From: Collimonas sp. PA-H2 | Lineage (GTDB): Bacteria; Pseudomonadota; Gammaproteobacteria; Burkholderiales; Burkholderiaceae_D | NCBI RefSeq assembly: GCF_002564105.1 | Contig: NZ_PDBX01000001.1 | Span: forward strand, 3,720,001-3,784,000 | Reading direction: 5' to 3' | DNA: 64,000 bases | Shown here: piece after piece, positions 45,482-56,290 of the stretch | Numbering within the stretch: the stretch's first letter is position 1 | Layout: each line of letters opens with the position of its first letter | Position numbers and translations under genes: made by a program | Notes under the pieces: generated by a model | Told to the model about the DNA's origin: nothing | The model's input: only the letters and a program-made list of their open reading frames with translations | Databases searched by the model: none

Positions 45482-48238
45482 TCATGAACCGACGGTCTTG
45501 AAAGTCTCTGCCCACAATTGCTTTACTACGGAGACTTCCGTGGCTATGCGGCTTGCCGCCACGCGAGCTCTTTCTTCTCCCTGCAAGCGCCCCTGATGCT
45601 GCAATTTGCGGAAGGTCCGGTAGGCGTCGGCCACCGCGCCGGCCAGCACCGCATCGATCAAGCCCAGTTCAGCGCACAGTTTCAGCAGCGCGATATTGCC
45701 GATGTCGGCGGTCAGCTGAGGATAGTCGGCGGCATGGCGCAAGATCAGGAATTGCACCAGGAATTCGATGTCGATCATGCCGCCGGCGTCGTGCTTGAGA
45801 TCGAAACGCTCGCTGCGGTTCGGATGAGCATCGCGCATTTTCTGGCGCATTTCCAGCACTTCAGTCTGTAGGCGCGCGGCGTCGCGCACCTGGCGCAAGA
45901 CCTCCACACGCAGGGTTTCGAAACGTTCGCCGATGGCGGCGTCGCCGGCGCAGAAGCGCGCCCGCGTCAGCGCCTGGTGTTCCCACAGCCAGGCCGATTC
46001 GCGCTGGTATTTTTCAAACTTGCCGAACGATGACACCAGCAAGCCGCTGGCGCCGTCGGGGCGCAGGGCGATGTCGATATCGAACAGGATGCCGGCCGAA
46101 GTGTGGCTGGTCATCCAGGTGATGAAGCGCTGCGCCAGCTTGGCGTACAGGCCGGGACCGTCCTGGTCCTCATCGTCGTACAGGAATACCACATCCAGGT
46201 CGGAGACGTAGCCGAGTTCCTTGCCGCCCAGCTTGCCGTAGGCGATCACGGTGAACAGCGGGATTTCGCGGTGGCGCGCCGGCATCATGTTCCAGATCGC
46301 CTGCACCGTGGCGGCCACCAAGGCATCCGCCAGGCTCGACAGATGGTCGGCCAGCGCCTCGATGCTGAGCATGCCTTCCAGGTCTTGCGCCAGCAGGCGG
46401 AACTGCTGGGCATGATGCATTTCGCGCAGCAGGTCCATCTGGCGTTCGGTATCGCCGGGTGCAGTCTCTAGCTGGCGCCGGCATTCCAGGGCAAACGCCG
46501 GCCAGTCCGGCGCTGCGTTGAGGCTGCGCGGATCGAGCAGCTCGTCCAGCAGGATCGGATGCTGGGTCAGGTATTTGGCAGCCCAGTCGCTGGCGCTGAT
46601 CATGCGGATCACGCGGTGCAGGGTGGCCGGATATTCGGTCAGCAGCGCCAGGTAGGCGGCGCGGCGCGCAATCGCCTCGAGAAAATCCAGCAGACGGTTG
46701 AGGGTCGGCAGGTGGCGCTCAGGTTCGGGGATCGCCGCCACCACCGGCAGCGCCGCGTTGACCAGCGCCAGCAGGCGCCCGCGGCTGCTGACGGGCAGGT
46801 TCTGCACGCGCGTCGATTGCCAGGTAGTGGCCAGCCGCTGCGCCGCCGCCGAGGCGTCGGAAAAGCCGCAATGGGTGAGGACGATGGCGATGGTTTCGTG
46901 ATTGTCGCTCTCGCTCAGGGTATGCAGCACATTGTCGGCGTCGTCCCAGTCTTGCTGCGGGTTGCGCTCCTGTTGCTTGTCGTTGAAGATGTCGGCGAAC
47001 TGGGCATCGACCAGCGTCCGGTGCTGGTCGAGCACCTGCATCAATGCCGGCACGTCGGCAAAGCCCATGGCCTGGGCGATGATCAGGCAATCCGCATCGT
47101 TGGTGGGGAAGGTATGTGTTTGCGCATCGTCCAGGTATTGCAGACGGTGTTCCAGATTGCGCAAGAAGTCGTAGGCTGCCAGCAGCTTGTCGACTACTTC
47201 GGCATCGAGCAGGTTCTTGCTGGCCAGGGTGCGCAAGGTGGTGCGGGTGGAACGGTCGCGCAGCTCGGCGTCGCGGCCGCCGCGGATCAGCTGGAATACC
47301 TGCGCCAGGAATTCTATTTCGCGGATGCCGCCGCGGCCCAGCTTGACGTTGTTGCTGCGTTCCGGATGCAGTGCTTCCAGGCGCTTTACCTCGGTGTGGA
47401 TCTGCGCATGCATGGAGCGCATGGCGTCGATCGAACCGTAGTCCAGGTAACGGCGGAACACGAACGGGCGGCTGATGTTGGCCAGCGCGGCGATATCTTC
47501 TGCGCGGCCGGTGAGGGCGCGCGCCTTGCACCAGGCATAGCGTTCCCATTCGCGGCCCTGGGTCACCAGATAGGTTTCCACCATATTGAAACTGGCCACC
47601 AGAGGCCCCGAGGCGCCGTTAGGGCGCAGCGCCATGTCGACCCGGAAGGTAAAGCCGTCTTCGGTGATTTCGGAAAGGGCGCCGATCATCTTCTTGCCCA
47701 GCCGGGTGAAAAACTCGTGATTCGACAAGCTGCGCTGGTCGGCGCTGGCAGGCTGGGTGTCGCCATCTTCCGCATAGGCGAAAATCAGATCGATATCGGA
47801 AGAGACGTTCAGCTCGCAGCCGCCCAGCTTGCCCATACCGAGCACGATCAGCTCCTGCGGCTGGCCCGATTCTTCGCCCTGCGGCACGCCGTGCAGCGCC
47901 ACCAGGTCGGCAGTCAGCGCCGCCAGGTGGGTTTGCACCGCGAACTCGGCGAAATGCGTGACTGCGCTGACCACTTCATCCAGATCGGCGCGGCCGTCTA
48001 GATCACGTTCGATCAGGGTGCACACCAGCAGGTTGCGCAGGCGGCGCATGGCGCGCGGTAACGGCATGCCGGAATCTGTTTCATTTTGTAACAACTGCTT
48101 TAGCAGCGCCGGGCTGAGGGTTAACCTTGCGGCAGAGGCCGCCAGTTGGGCGACCCGCTCGGCGCGTCCGGTTTCGGCATTGATCCAGCGCGTGTAGAAG
48201 CGGGAGGCGGCGGTGCTGCTGATGAGGGATGGAGTCAC
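45482..48238 (-). CDS. glnE: Glutamine synthetase adenylyltransferase/deadenylylase
   Basis: This large enzyme adenylylates and deadenylylates glutamine synthetase in response to PII and glutamine. It contains both nucleotidyltransferase domains: LGMGKLGGCELNVSSDIDLI (N-terminal, deadenylylating) and AYGKLGGKELGYVSDLDVVF (C-terminal, adenylylating), linked by a helical region. I prefer GTG 48238 (918 residues, start VTPSLISST). The longest frame from ATG 48340 adds a hydrophobic 34-residue extension not expected in this soluble enzyme. It is divergent from yhdP. Confidence 0.93.
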   Translation of the reverse strand: MTPSLISSTAASRFYTRWINAETGRAERVAQLAASAARLTLSPALLKQLLQNETDSGMPLPRAMRRLRNLLVCTLIERDLDGRADLDEVVSAVTHFAEFAVQTHLAALTADLVALHGVPQGEESGQPQELIVLGMGKLGGCELNVSSDIDLIFAYAEDGDTQPASADQRSLSNHEFFTRLGKKMIGALSEITEDGFTFRVDMALRPNGASGPLVASFNMVETYLVTQGREWERYAWCKARALTGRAEDIAALANISRPFVFRRYLDYGSIDAMRSMHAQIHTEVKRLEALHPERSNNVKLGRGGIREIEFLAQVFQLIRGGRDAELRDRSTRTTLRTLASKNLLDAEVVDKLLAAYDFLRNLEHRLQYLDDAQTHTFPTNDADCLIIAQAMGFADVPALMQVLDQHRTLVDAQFADIFNDKQQERNPQQDWDDADNVLHTLSESDNHETIAIVLTHCGFSDASAAAQRLATTWQSTRVQNLPVSSRGRLLALVNAALPVVAAIPEPERHLPTLNRLLDFLEAIARRAAYLALLTEYPATLHRVIRMISASDWAAKYLTQHPILLDELLDPRSLNAAPDWPAFALECRRQLETAPGDTERQMDLLREMHHAQQFRLLAQDLEGMLSIEALADHLSSLADALVAATVQAIWNMMPARHREIPLFTVIAYGKLGGKELGYVSDLDVVFLYDDEDQDGPGLYAKLAQRFITWMTSHTSAGILFDIDIALRPDGASGLLVSSFGKFEKYQRESAWLWEHQALTRARFCAGDAAIGERFETLRVEVLRQVRDAARLQTEVLEMRQKMRDAHPNRSERFDLKHDAGGMIDIEFLVQFLILRHAADYPQLTADIGNIALLKLCAELGLIDAVLAGAVADAYRTFRKLQHQGRLQGEERARVAASRIATEVSVVKQLWAETFKTVGS

Positions 48239-48469
48239 GGGTCTAAAGGGTAAATGAAGCGAAATGGAAAGGAAATAGGCGGCCAGCGCCAGCCTTTTTG
48301 TTTTTTTAGCTATCTCGGGCTTTTTTAGCGATATCGGCACTGATCCATGCGAACATATGGGCTGGCAGCTTGTCGAACCTGAGCAACATGCGCAGCTTGC
48401 CGCACTGGAATCAATCAGATGCTGTCATCTTATTCTACCTTGAGCTCTCTATTTTACCGATTCTGATTG

Positions 48470-51400
48470 ATGTTGGAACAACAACCAAATTTACCGCCAG
48501 CTAGCCGACTTGCAATCTGCTGGCGCGCCGGAATTGCCACCTATAAGCACCTGAACCTGGTAACGCACCACTTGCTGGGCGCTTTGCTGAAGCTGCTGAT
48601 CGTGGCGTATTTCCTGTTTTGCGGACTGTTTCTGGGTTTGCGCTACGTGGTGCTGCCGAATATCGGCTACTACAAGGCGGAAGTCGAGCAAATCGCCAGC
48701 AAGGCCGCGGGCAACCCGATTTCGATCGGCGCCCTGCAGGCATCCTGGCATGGTTTGCAGCCACACCTGACATTAGATAACGTTGTAATTCACGATAAAG
48801 GCGGCCAGGCAGCGCTGACCTTGCCGCAGGTGGCCGCGACCATCTCCTGGCGCTCGCTGCTGGTGGGCGGGGTCAGGCTGGCGGCGCTGGAAATCAACAG
48901 CCCGGATCTGCAGATCGAACGCGATACGCAGGGCAATCTGTTCGTCGGCGGCATCCTGGTCAATTCCAAGGAAAAGAATGACGGCGCAGGCGCCGAATGG
49001 TTGCTGGCGCAGCACCGGATTGTCATCCGCAACGGCCAGCTGCGCTGGCGCGACGATCTGCGCAAGGCGCCTGAACTGACGCTCACAAATATCGATCTGG
49101 TTTTGCAGAACCGCTGGCGCCGCCATCAGTTGTCGGTGCGGGCGACGCCGCCGGCCGCGTTTGCCGCGCCGCTCGATGTGCGCGCCAATTTCGTCCATCC
49201 GGTATTCGCGCAGAAAACCGCCGACGTCAAACGCTGGACCGGTACGCTGTATGCCAATCTGCACGATACCGATCTGGCGGTCTGGAAAGACTATTTCGAT
49301 TACCCGCTGGAACTGACACAGGGCCGGGGCACGCTGCAAGCCTGGCTCGATCTCGACCATGCCAAGGTGAGCAACTTTACCGCCGATCTGCAACTGACCA
49401 ATTTGTCGATGCGGCTGCGGCGCGATTTGCAGCCGCTGGCGCTGGAAAATGTCAGCGGCCGCGTATCCGCCCGTGAAGTGTTGGGGCAGCAGCCATTACT
49501 GCAAGATGATGCCGCGGCTTTCGGAGCCAACGGCCATGCCATCGAGCTCACCGATTTTTCCCTGAAGACGGCGGATGGCCTGACGCTGCCGCGCACCAGC
49601 ATCAGCGAAACCTATGTGCCGGGGCAGGGCAAGGTGGGGGAGAAATATACCCTGCAGGCCAAGGCCTTGGATCTGCAGACCCTGGCCAGCTTCGCCCAGC
49701 GCCTGCCGCTGACGGCGCCGCAGATCAAGATGATCGACGACTTTGCGCCGCGCGGCCAGCTACGCGATTTTTCCGCGCAATGGCAGGGTGCTTATCCAGC
49801 CATTACTGCCTACAGCGCAAAGGGCCGGTTCGAGGGTCTGACCATCAACCCGCAGCCGCCGCGCGCGGCCCAGCCGAAGACGGCCGGCCAGCCGGCGCAG
49901 GCTGCGGTGCCTGGGATTCCCGGGGTCGATAATCTGAGCGGCAGCATCGATGCCAACCAGGATGGCGGAAGCCTGAACCTGGCGTCGGAAAAAATGCAGT
50001 TGAATCTGCCCGGGTTTTTTGAGGACCCCTTGCTGCCGTTCGACAAACTGGATATGAAAGCCAGCTGGGCCTTCCAGCAAAAGAATGTGCTGCTGAAAAT
50101 CGACAGCATGAATTTCGTCCAGGATGGCGTGGTGGGTTCCCTGTCGGGCAGCCATCTGCTGCCTATGCAGGACCGGCACGGCGTCGCGCTGGGGATGATC
50201 GACATGAGCGCCACCCTGAGCGAATTCGACCTCAAGAAAATCGGCCGCTATCTGCCTGTCCATACCCCGGAACACCTGCATAACTGGCTGGTCGGCGCGC
50301 TGAAGGAAGGTAGCGCCAAGGATGTGGCGATCAAGATCAAGGGCGACCTGGCTGATTTCCCATTTCGCACCGATACGCCGAACGCCAAGCCGAAGGGCGA
50401 GTTCAGCGTCGCCGGCAAAATAGAAAACGGCACGCTGGAATATGAGCCCGGTCACTTCGGCCAGGATGGCAAGCAACCTTTGTGGCCATTGCTGGAAAAA
50501 ATCGACGGCACCTTTTCCCTGGAGCGTACGCGCCTGCAGATCAAGGCAGCCAGCGCCCAGACTTCGGCGGTCGGCGTCAGCGACGTGACCGCCACGGTGC
50601 CGGACCTGGCGTCGCACGACGAGATGCTGATAATCGACGGCAATGCCGCCGGCGCCTTGCAGGACTTCCTGCAATTCACCAACAATAGTCCGGTGCTGCA
50701 CTGGATCGACGGCTTTACCAGCGAGTCGCAAGGCAAGGGCAACGCCAAGCTGCAGCTGAACCTGCAAATACCGTTGGCGCATGCGATCGACACCAAGGTT
50801 ATCGGCGTCCTGCAGTTCCTTAACAATGATGTGGTCCTGCAAAAGATCATTCCGCCTATCGCCAATGCCAGCGGCAAGCTTGAATTCAATGAAAAAGGCT
50901 TCAACCTGAACGGCATCAAGGGCAACCTGCTGGGCGGTCCGGTGCAGGCCAGCGGCGGCACCCAGCCGGATCACCAGACCGTGATCAAGATCGAAGGCAC
51001 AGGTGGGATCGACGGCTTGCGCGCAATGTATCCCTATCCGGCGATGCAAAAGCTGCTGTCTCACGCCAGCGGCAACAGCCGCTACAGTGCGACCGTCGCC
51101 ATCCGCGACCATCATCCGGAACTGCTGATCGAATCCAGCCTGCAAGGCATAGCCCTGGATTTCCCTGAACCGCTGCGCAAGAGCGTCAACGATGCCATGC
51201 CGCTGAAATTCGAGTGGCTGGGCGTCGCCTCCGACGATGCCGCGATAGCTCGCGATGAGCTCCGGCTGGCGCTGGGCTCCGGCATTGTCGCGCGTTATCA
51301 GCGGCAAAAGCCGGTGCTCAAGGCCGAGAATGGCGTTGCCGCTCCGGTGAACAAGGCGGCCGACTGGAAGGTGGTGCGCGGTGGCATCGGTATCAATACG

Positions 51401-52684
51401 CCGGCGCCGGAGCCGGACAGCGGGCTGGCGATCAACCTGAATGCCAAGACGCTCAATCTGGATGCCTGGAACAACCTGACCAGTGCCTTGAACGAGAGCA
51501 GCGCCGCGAAAGCGGGCGAGGAATCGGCCTTGGCCGGCGTGGCGCAATATGCCGAGCCGAACCTGGTGTCGGTGCGCGCCAACCAGCTGGTGTTGCTGGG
51601 CAAGACGCTGGATAACGTGGTGGTGGGCGCCTCGCACCAGAAGAATGCCTGGCAGGTCAATATCGATTCCAAACAAGCTTCCGGCTATGTCACCTGGAGC
51701 GCATCGCCCAGTGGCCGCGGCCTTGGCGTCGGCAAGGTCACTGCGCGCCTGTCCTCGCTGATCATTCCGCAGGGCGGCGAATCGGATGTTGGCGATGTGC
51801 TGGAGGGCAAGGGCGGCTCCACTCAGATTCCGGGGCTGGACATTATCGCTGACGATTTCCAGCTGCTCGGCAAGAAGCTCGGACGGCTGGAGTTGAGCGC
51901 CAACAATGTGCGTGCTAATGTCGGCAGCGAATGGCGCATCCATAAACTGTCGATCAAGAACCCTGACGCTGAGTTGAAGGCCGACGGCAAATGGACCACG
52001 GTCGACGGCGACAACACCACCAGCCTGACCTATGCCATGGATATCGTCGACGCCGGCAAGCTGCTGGACCGTTTCGGTTTCGCCCACGTGCTGCGCGCCA
52101 CCAAGGGACGCATGGATGGCGAGGTCAGCTGGAAGGGCTTGCCGTTCACCATGGATATCCCGTCGCTCTCGGGCCAGGTCAACCTGGACATGGCTTCCGG
52201 CCAGTTCCTGAAAGTCGATCCCGGCGCCGCCAAGCTGCTGGGCGTGCTGAGCCTGCAATCCCTGCCGCGCCGGCTGACCCTGGATTTCCGCGATATCTTT
52301 TCCGAGGGCTTCGCCTTCGACAGCGTGGTCGGGACCGCCACGATTGCGCAGGGCAAGGCGCATACTGATAACTTCAAGATGCGCGGCGTCAGCGCCACCG
52401 TATTGATGGACGGCGTCGCCGATATCGCGCGTGAAACCCAAGACCTGCACGTGGCGGTGCTGCCGGAAATCAATGCCGGCACGGCGTCGGTGGTAGCGCT
52501 GGCGATCAATCCGGTGATCGGCATCGGCACTTTCCTGGCGCAGTTGTTCCTGCGTGACCCGCTGATGAGGGCTTTTACCTTTGAATATAATATTACCGGC
52601 GGCTGGACCGATCCGGTAGTGACCAAGATTGACCACAAGGCAGACGCCCCAGCGGCTACGCCGGAGCTGTCTTCCGGTCGCTAA
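48470..52684 (+). CDS. yhdP: YhdP family AsmA-like envelope protein
   Basis: This 1404-residue protein starts at ATG 48470. One N-terminal membrane helix (about residues 38-62, LLKLLIVAYFLFCGLFLGL) anchors a very long periplasmic region of repeated beta strands. The C-terminal AsmA_2 part (about 1180-1385) has GRMDGEVSWKGLPF and LAINPVIGIGTFLAQLFLRDP. AsmA-like proteins such as YhdP and TamB form hydrophobic grooves that carry phospholipids from the inner to the outer membrane. In E. coli, yhdP and tldD are also neighbours. Length is slightly above E. coli YhdP. Confidence 0.94.
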   Translation: MLEQQPNLPPASRLAICWRAGIATYKHLNLVTHHLLGALLKLLIVAYFLFCGLFLGLRYVVLPNIGYYKAEVEQIASKAAGNPISIGALQASWHGLQPHLTLDNVVIHDKGGQAALTLPQVAATISWRSLLVGGVRLAALEINSPDLQIERDTQGNLFVGGILVNSKEKNDGAGAEWLLAQHRIVIRNGQLRWRDDLRKAPELTLTNIDLVLQNRWRRHQLSVRATPPAAFAAPLDVRANFVHPVFAQKTADVKRWTGTLYANLHDTDLAVWKDYFDYPLELTQGRGTLQAWLDLDHAKVSNFTADLQLTNLSMRLRRDLQPLALENVSGRVSAREVLGQQPLLQDDAAAFGANGHAIELTDFSLKTADGLTLPRTSISETYVPGQGKVGEKYTLQAKALDLQTLASFAQRLPLTAPQIKMIDDFAPRGQLRDFSAQWQGAYPAITAYSAKGRFEGLTINPQPPRAAQPKTAGQPAQAAVPGIPGVDNLSGSIDANQDGGSLNLASEKMQLNLPGFFEDPLLPFDKLDMKASWAFQQKNVLLKIDSMNFVQDGVVGSLSGSHLLPMQDRHGVALGMIDMSATLSEFDLKKIGRYLPVHTPEHLHNWLVGALKEGSAKDVAIKIKGDLADFPFRTDTPNAKPKGEFSVAGKIENGTLEYEPGHFGQDGKQPLWPLLEKIDGTFSLERTRLQIKAASAQTSAVGVSDVTATVPDLASHDEMLIIDGNAAGALQDFLQFTNNSPVLHWIDGFTSESQGKGNAKLQLNLQIPLAHAIDTKVIGVLQFLNNDVVLQKIIPPIANASGKLEFNEKGFNLNGIKGNLLGGPVQASGGTQPDHQTVIKIEGTGGIDGLRAMYPYPAMQKLLSHASGNSRYSATVAIRDHHPELLIESSLQGIALDFPEPLRKSVNDAMPLKFEWLGVASDDAAIARDELRLALGSGIVARYQRQKPVLKAENGVAAPVNKAADWKVVRGGIGINTPAPEPDSGLAINLNAKTLNLDAWNNLTSALNESSAAKAGEESALAGVAQYAEPNLVSVRANQLVLLGKTLDNVVVGASHQKNAWQVNIDSKQASGYVTWSASPSGRGLGVGKVTARLSSLIIPQGGESDVGDVLEGKGGSTQIPGLDIIADDFQLLGKKLGRLELSANNVRANVGSEWRIHKLSIKNPDAELKADGKWTTVDGDNTTSLTYAMDIVDAGKLLDRFGFAHVLRATKGRMDGEVSWKGLPFTMDIPSLSGQVNLDMASGQFLKVDPGAAKLLGVLSLQSLPRRLTLDFRDIFSEGFAFDSVVGTATIAQGKAHTDNFKMRGVSATVLMDGVADIARETQDLHVAVLPEINAGTASVVALAINPVIGIGTFLAQLFLRDPLMRAFTFEYNITGGWTDPVVTKIDHKADAPAATPELSSGR

Positions 52685-52736
52685 TGCCGGGCGCCGTCCC
52701 GTATCGTTTGCTGCTTCAGAGCAGGAGTGCAGAACC

Positions 52737-53570
52737 ATGAATCAAGCCAATTCGCCGCAAGACCGCCCAAGCGCTTTCCAGGTCGCCGCCATCCAGATGG
52801 TGTCGACGCCGATACTGGAAGAGAATTTCAATACCGCGCGCCGCCTGGTGGCCGAGGCCGCCGGCCAAGGCGCGCAGCTGGTGCTGCTGCCGGAATACTG
52901 GCCGATCATGGGCATGCATGAAACCGATAAGCTGACCTGTGCCGAAGCGCTCGGCCAGGGGCCGATTCAGAACCTGATGGCCCAGCTGGCGGAGCAACAC
53001 GGCATCTGGCTGATCGGCGGCACCTTGCCGATGATCGCCAACGAAGCCGGCAAGGTGCTCAACACCACCCTGGTGTACGGTCCGCAAGGCCAGCGCGTCA
53101 GCCGCTACGACAAGATCCATCTGTTCAGTTTCACCAAAGGCGCGGAGTCGTATGATGAAGCGCGCACCATCGTATACGGCGAGGATGTAGTCAGTTTCCA
53201 GGCGCCGTTCGGCAAGGTCGGCTTGTCGGTCTGCTACGACCTGCGCTTCCCCGAGTTGTACCGAGCGCTCGGCGATTGCACGCTGATCGTGGTGCCGGCG
53301 GCCTTTACCTATACCACCGGCAATGCCCACTGGGAAACATTGCTGCGCGCCCGTGCCATTGAAAACCAGTGCTATGTGCTGGCCGCAGCCCAGGGCGGCA
53401 AGCATCCCAACGGCCGCCGCACCTGGGGCCACAGCATGCTGATCGACCCTTGGGGTGAAATTAAATCGGTGCTGGCTGAAGGCGAGGGACTTGTCAGCGG
53501 CAGCATCGACCCCCATTTCCTTAAGGGAGTACGGGATAGTCTGCCTGCGTTGCTGCATCGCAAACTATAG
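52737..53570 (+). CDS. Carbon-nitrogen hydrolase (nitrilase superfamily, Nit1-like)
   Basis: This protein has 277 residues from ATG 52737; the longer frame overlapping yhdP is not conserved. The Glu-Lys-Cys triad is intact: Glu53 in LVLLPEYW, Lys126 in RYDKIHLF and Cys166 in GLSVCYDLRFPELYR. The KIHLFSF and GNAHWETLLRARAIENQCY strings point to the Nit1/NitFhit branch, whose members hydrolyse deaminated glutathione, a repair reaction. It sits between yhdP and tldD, an order common in Betaproteobacteria. The substrate is inferred. Confidence 0.88.
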   Translation: MNQANSPQDRPSAFQVAAIQMVSTPILEENFNTARRLVAEAAGQGAQLVLLPEYWPIMGMHETDKLTCAEALGQGPIQNLMAQLAEQHGIWLIGGTLPMIANEAGKVLNTTLVYGPQGQRVSRYDKIHLFSFTKGAESYDEARTIVYGEDVVSFQAPFGKVGLSVCYDLRFPELYRALGDCTLIVVPAAFTYTTGNAHWETLLRARAIENQCYVLAAAQGGKHPNGRRTWGHSMLIDPWGEIKSVLAEGEGLVSGSIDPHFLKGVRDSLPALLHRKL

Positions 53571-53709
53571 GAATTGTTGGCAATAAATCATCTTTAGCCG
53601 GGCGCCGAGAGTACTCGAAACGGCTGCCAATGCGCCATCTGCGAGCGGATGCTCTACAATCCGCATTAAGGCCACTCGCATTAACTCCACCCTATATAGC
53701 CGGAATACT

Positions 53710-55170
53710 ATGAAACCATTTGAACCAAACCTGGGTACTTTAGCCATTGCTCGCGATATTCTGCTGACGCCGTTCGGACTGGACGAGTCGAGCCTGCTGA
53801 AAGCGCTGGGGACCATGTTCACCCATAAGGTCGATTACGCCGACCTGTACTTCCAGTTCACCAAGAGCGAAGGCTGGAGCCTGGAAGAAGGCATCGTCAA
53901 GACCGGCAGTTTCTCTATCGACCAGGGCGTCGGCGTGCGGGCCATTTCCGGCGACAAGACGGCATTTTCCTATTCCGATGAAATTTCCGAGCGTGCGCTG
54001 CACGACGCTGCAGTGGCAACCCGCACCATCGCGCGCCAAGGCGCTGGCAAGATCAAGATCGCCGGCGGCATGCAGCAAAGCGGCGGCCGTTCGCTGTATC
54101 TGCCGCACGACCCGCTGGTGTCGATGGACGCCACCGAGAAAGTCAAGTTGCTGGAGCGGGTGGAACGCATGGCGCGCGCCAAGGACCCGCGCGTGGTGCA
54201 GGTCATGGCCGGCCTGGCGGCGGAATACGATGTGGTGCTGGTGGCGCGCAGCGACGGCGTCATTGCCGCCGATATCCGGCCATTGGTGCGGCTGTCGGTG
54301 ACGGTCATCGTCGAACAGAACGGCCGCCGCGAAACCGGCAGCAGTGGCGGTGGCGGCCGTTATAGCTACGATTATTTCAGCGACGCTCTGATCGAGCAAT
54401 ATGCCGAGGATGCGGTTTCTTCCGCACTGGTCAACCTGGATGCGCGTCCGGCGCCGGCGGGTCCGATGACCGTGGTGCTCGGCCCAGGCTGGCCCGGCAT
54501 CCTGCTGCACGAAGCGATCGGCCACGGCCTCGAAGGCGACTTTAACCGCAAGGGCTCGAGCACCTTCTCCGGCCGCATCGGCGAGCGTGTCGCCGCCAAG
54601 GGCGTCACCGTGGTGGACGACGGCACCATCGCCGACCGCCGCGGTTCGCTGAATATCGATGATGAAGGCAATCCTAGCCAGTGCACCACCCTGATTGAAG
54701 ACGGCATCCTGAAGGGCTATATCCAGGACACTATGAACGCGCGCCTGATGAAGATGCCGGTCACCGGCAATGCGCGCCGCGAATCGTTCGCCCATCTGCC
54801 GATGCCGCGCATGACCAATACCTACATGCTGGCCGGCGACAAGGATCCGGCGGAGATCCTCGCATCGGTGAAAAACGGTTTGTACGCGGTGAACTTCGGC
54901 GGCGGCCAGGTCGACATCACCAACGGCAAGTTCGTGTTCTCGGCCAGCGAAGCCTACATGATCGAAAACGGCAAGGTCACCTATCCGGTCAAGGGCGCAA
55001 CCCTGATCGGCAACGGTCCTGACGTCTTGAACCGGGTCTCCATGATCGGCAACGACATGCAGCTCGATCCGGGCGTCGGCGTGTGCGGCAAGGAAGGCCA
55101 GAGCGTGCCGGTAGGCGTCGGCCAGCCGACCCTGCGTATCGATGGAGTGACTGTCGGCGGGACGGCCTGA
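53710..55170 (+). CDS. tldD: Metalloprotease TldD
   Basis: This 486-residue protein is the active subunit of the TldD/TldE peptidase, which trims peptides such as microcin B17 precursor and PQQ- or CcdA-type substrates. The zinc motif is [18 protein letters not shown] with His267, Glu268 and His272. [27 protein letters not shown]-like and [15 protein letters not shown] strings are typical. The partner gene tldE/pmbA is not in the window. It is preceded by the nitrilase gene, with an intergenic gap of about 140 bases. Confidence 0.96.
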   Translation: MKPFEPNLGTLAIARDILLTPFGLDESSLLKALGTMFTHKVDYADLYFQFTKSEGWSLEEGIVKTGSFSIDQGVGVRAISGDKTAFSYSDEISERALHDAAVATRTIARQGAGKIKIAGGMQQSGGRSLYLPHDPLVSMDATEKVKLLERVERMARAKDPRVVQVMAGLAAEYDVVLVARSDGVIAADIRPLVRLSVTVIVEQNGRRETGSSGGGGRYSYDYFSDALIEQYAEDAVSSALVNLDARPAPAGPMTVVLGPGWPGILLHEAIGHGLEGDFNRKGSSTFSGRIGERVAAKGVTVVDDGTIADRRGSLNIDDEGNPSQCTTLIEDGILKGYIQDTMNARLMKMPVTGNARRESFAHLPMPRMTNTYMLAGDKDPAEILASVKNGLYAVNFGGGQVDITNGKFVFSASEAYMIENGKVTYPVKGATLIGNGPDVLNRVSMIGNDMQLDPGVGVCGKEGQSVPVGVGQPTLRIDGVTVGGTA

Positions 55171-55174
55171 CCAG

Positions 55175-55654
55175 ATGGCGCAACCGGCAATGATGGAATG
55201 GCGCTGGCTGCCGTTCCAGGACTTGAGTGCTGCGCAATTGTATGCAGCGATGCAATTGCGCCAGCGTGTGTTCGTGGTTGAGCAAACCTGCGTATTCCTC
55301 GATGCCGATGGCATCGATCTGGAATCCTGGCATGGCCTGGGTTATCTGCCGGGAGGTGAACTGGGTGCTTATGCGCGCATCGTGCCGCCGGGTAAAGCCT
55401 TTCGCCTGCCGTCGATAGGGCGGGTAGTCACTGCACCGGAGCTGCGCGGCAAGAGCGCAGGCCATGAGCTGATGCAGCAGGCGATGGCGCAGACCGCAAA
55501 GCTGTTCCCCGGGCAGGACGTCAAGATCGGAGCGCAAGCGCACCTGCAGCGCTTTTATGGTCGTTTTGGCTTCGCAGCGGTCGGCGAGCTGTACGACGAA
55601 GACGGCATTGCACACATCCACATGATTGCGCCGCCTGCCTTGGCGGCGAAGTAA
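55175..55654 (+). CDS. ElaA-type GNAT acetyltransferase
   Basis: This 159-residue protein has the ElaA pattern: LSAAQLYAAMQLRQRVFVVEQ near the N-terminus, LGAYARIVPPG, IGRVVTAPELRGKSAGHELMQ for acetyl-CoA binding, and QAHLQRFYGRFGFAAVGELYDEDGI. The family has no firmly established substrate. It starts 5 bases after the tldD stop and so is cotranscribed. A second start, MMEWRWLPFQ at 55190, is equally plausible. Confidence 0.9.
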   Translation: MAQPAMMEWRWLPFQDLSAAQLYAAMQLRQRVFVVEQTCVFLDADGIDLESWHGLGYLPGGELGAYARIVPPGKAFRLPSIGRVVTAPELRGKSAGHELMQQAMAQTAKLFPGQDVKIGAQAHLQRFYGRFGFAAVGELYDEDGIAHIHMIAPPALAAK

Positions 55655-55725
55655 TCAAATGACGTGGGCGGTATATTCGCCCACGCTCGATTTGCCCGTA
55701 CGGACGTCATTGGCCGCGTTCGTAT

Positions 55726-56091
55726 TCAGTGGTCCGGCTCCAGCAATTCGATGCGGTTGCCAAACGGATCTTCCGTAAAAATCCTGGTAAAGCCGGTGAT
55801 CGGCACATCGTGCTTGACGTTGTGGCCGGCCTCGGTCAGCGCCGCAACCAGTGGCGCCAGTTTGTCCACCACTAATCCGGGATGTGCTTTTCGCGCCGGC
55901 CGGAATTCCTGTTCCACCCCCAGGTGCAACTGCACCGCGCCACACAAAAACCATACGCCGCCCCTGGCAGCCAGATCAGCTGGCTTTGGCAGTTCGACAA
56001 GCCCCAGGATATCGCTGTAAAAACGGCGCGCGGCGTCTTCATGGGCAGCCGGCATCGCCAGCTGCACGTGGTCTATTCCGATAACGGGCAT
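55726..56091 (-). CDS. VOC family (glyoxalase/bleomycin-resistance-like) protein
   Basis: This protein has 121 residues from ATG 56091 behind GAGG; the longer frame adds 42 residues without homology. It has one vicinal-oxygen-chelate module: IGIDHVQLAMPAAHEDAARR, FYSDILGLVELPKP, VQLHLGVEQEFRPARKAHPG and TEDPFGNRIELLEP. The His, His and Glu metal positions typical of the family are visible. The family covers glyoxalases, dioxygenases and resistance proteins, so the exact activity is open. It converges with the ElaA-type gene. Confidence 0.87.
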   Translation of the reverse strand: MPVIGIDHVQLAMPAAHEDAARRFYSDILGLVELPKPADLAARGGVWFLCGAVQLHLGVEQEFRPARKAHPGLVVDKLAPLVAALTEAGHNVKHDVPITGFTRIFTEDPFGNRIELLEPDH

Positions 56092-56290
56092 TGCATCCTC
56101 ACTATTGGGTTTGCATATCCACACAGAGAACCATTTTATCATCGCCGGCGAAATGGCAGGCCGCGCATGCGCAGCGTTCATGCGGCGCTGCGCACCGGGA
56201 ATTTTAAGATCCGGCATTCCAAATTACGCCGGAATCGGGTTATCCTGAGCGATCAGATCGATGCCGGCCGCCCAACCATAAGGATGCTGA

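Noticed and set aside
49760..52738. 992-codon minus-strand frame
   Set aside because: It is antisense to yhdP; long stop-free antisense frames are common in GC-rich genes. Its translation is rich in His, Gln, Arg and Asp, with no domain.
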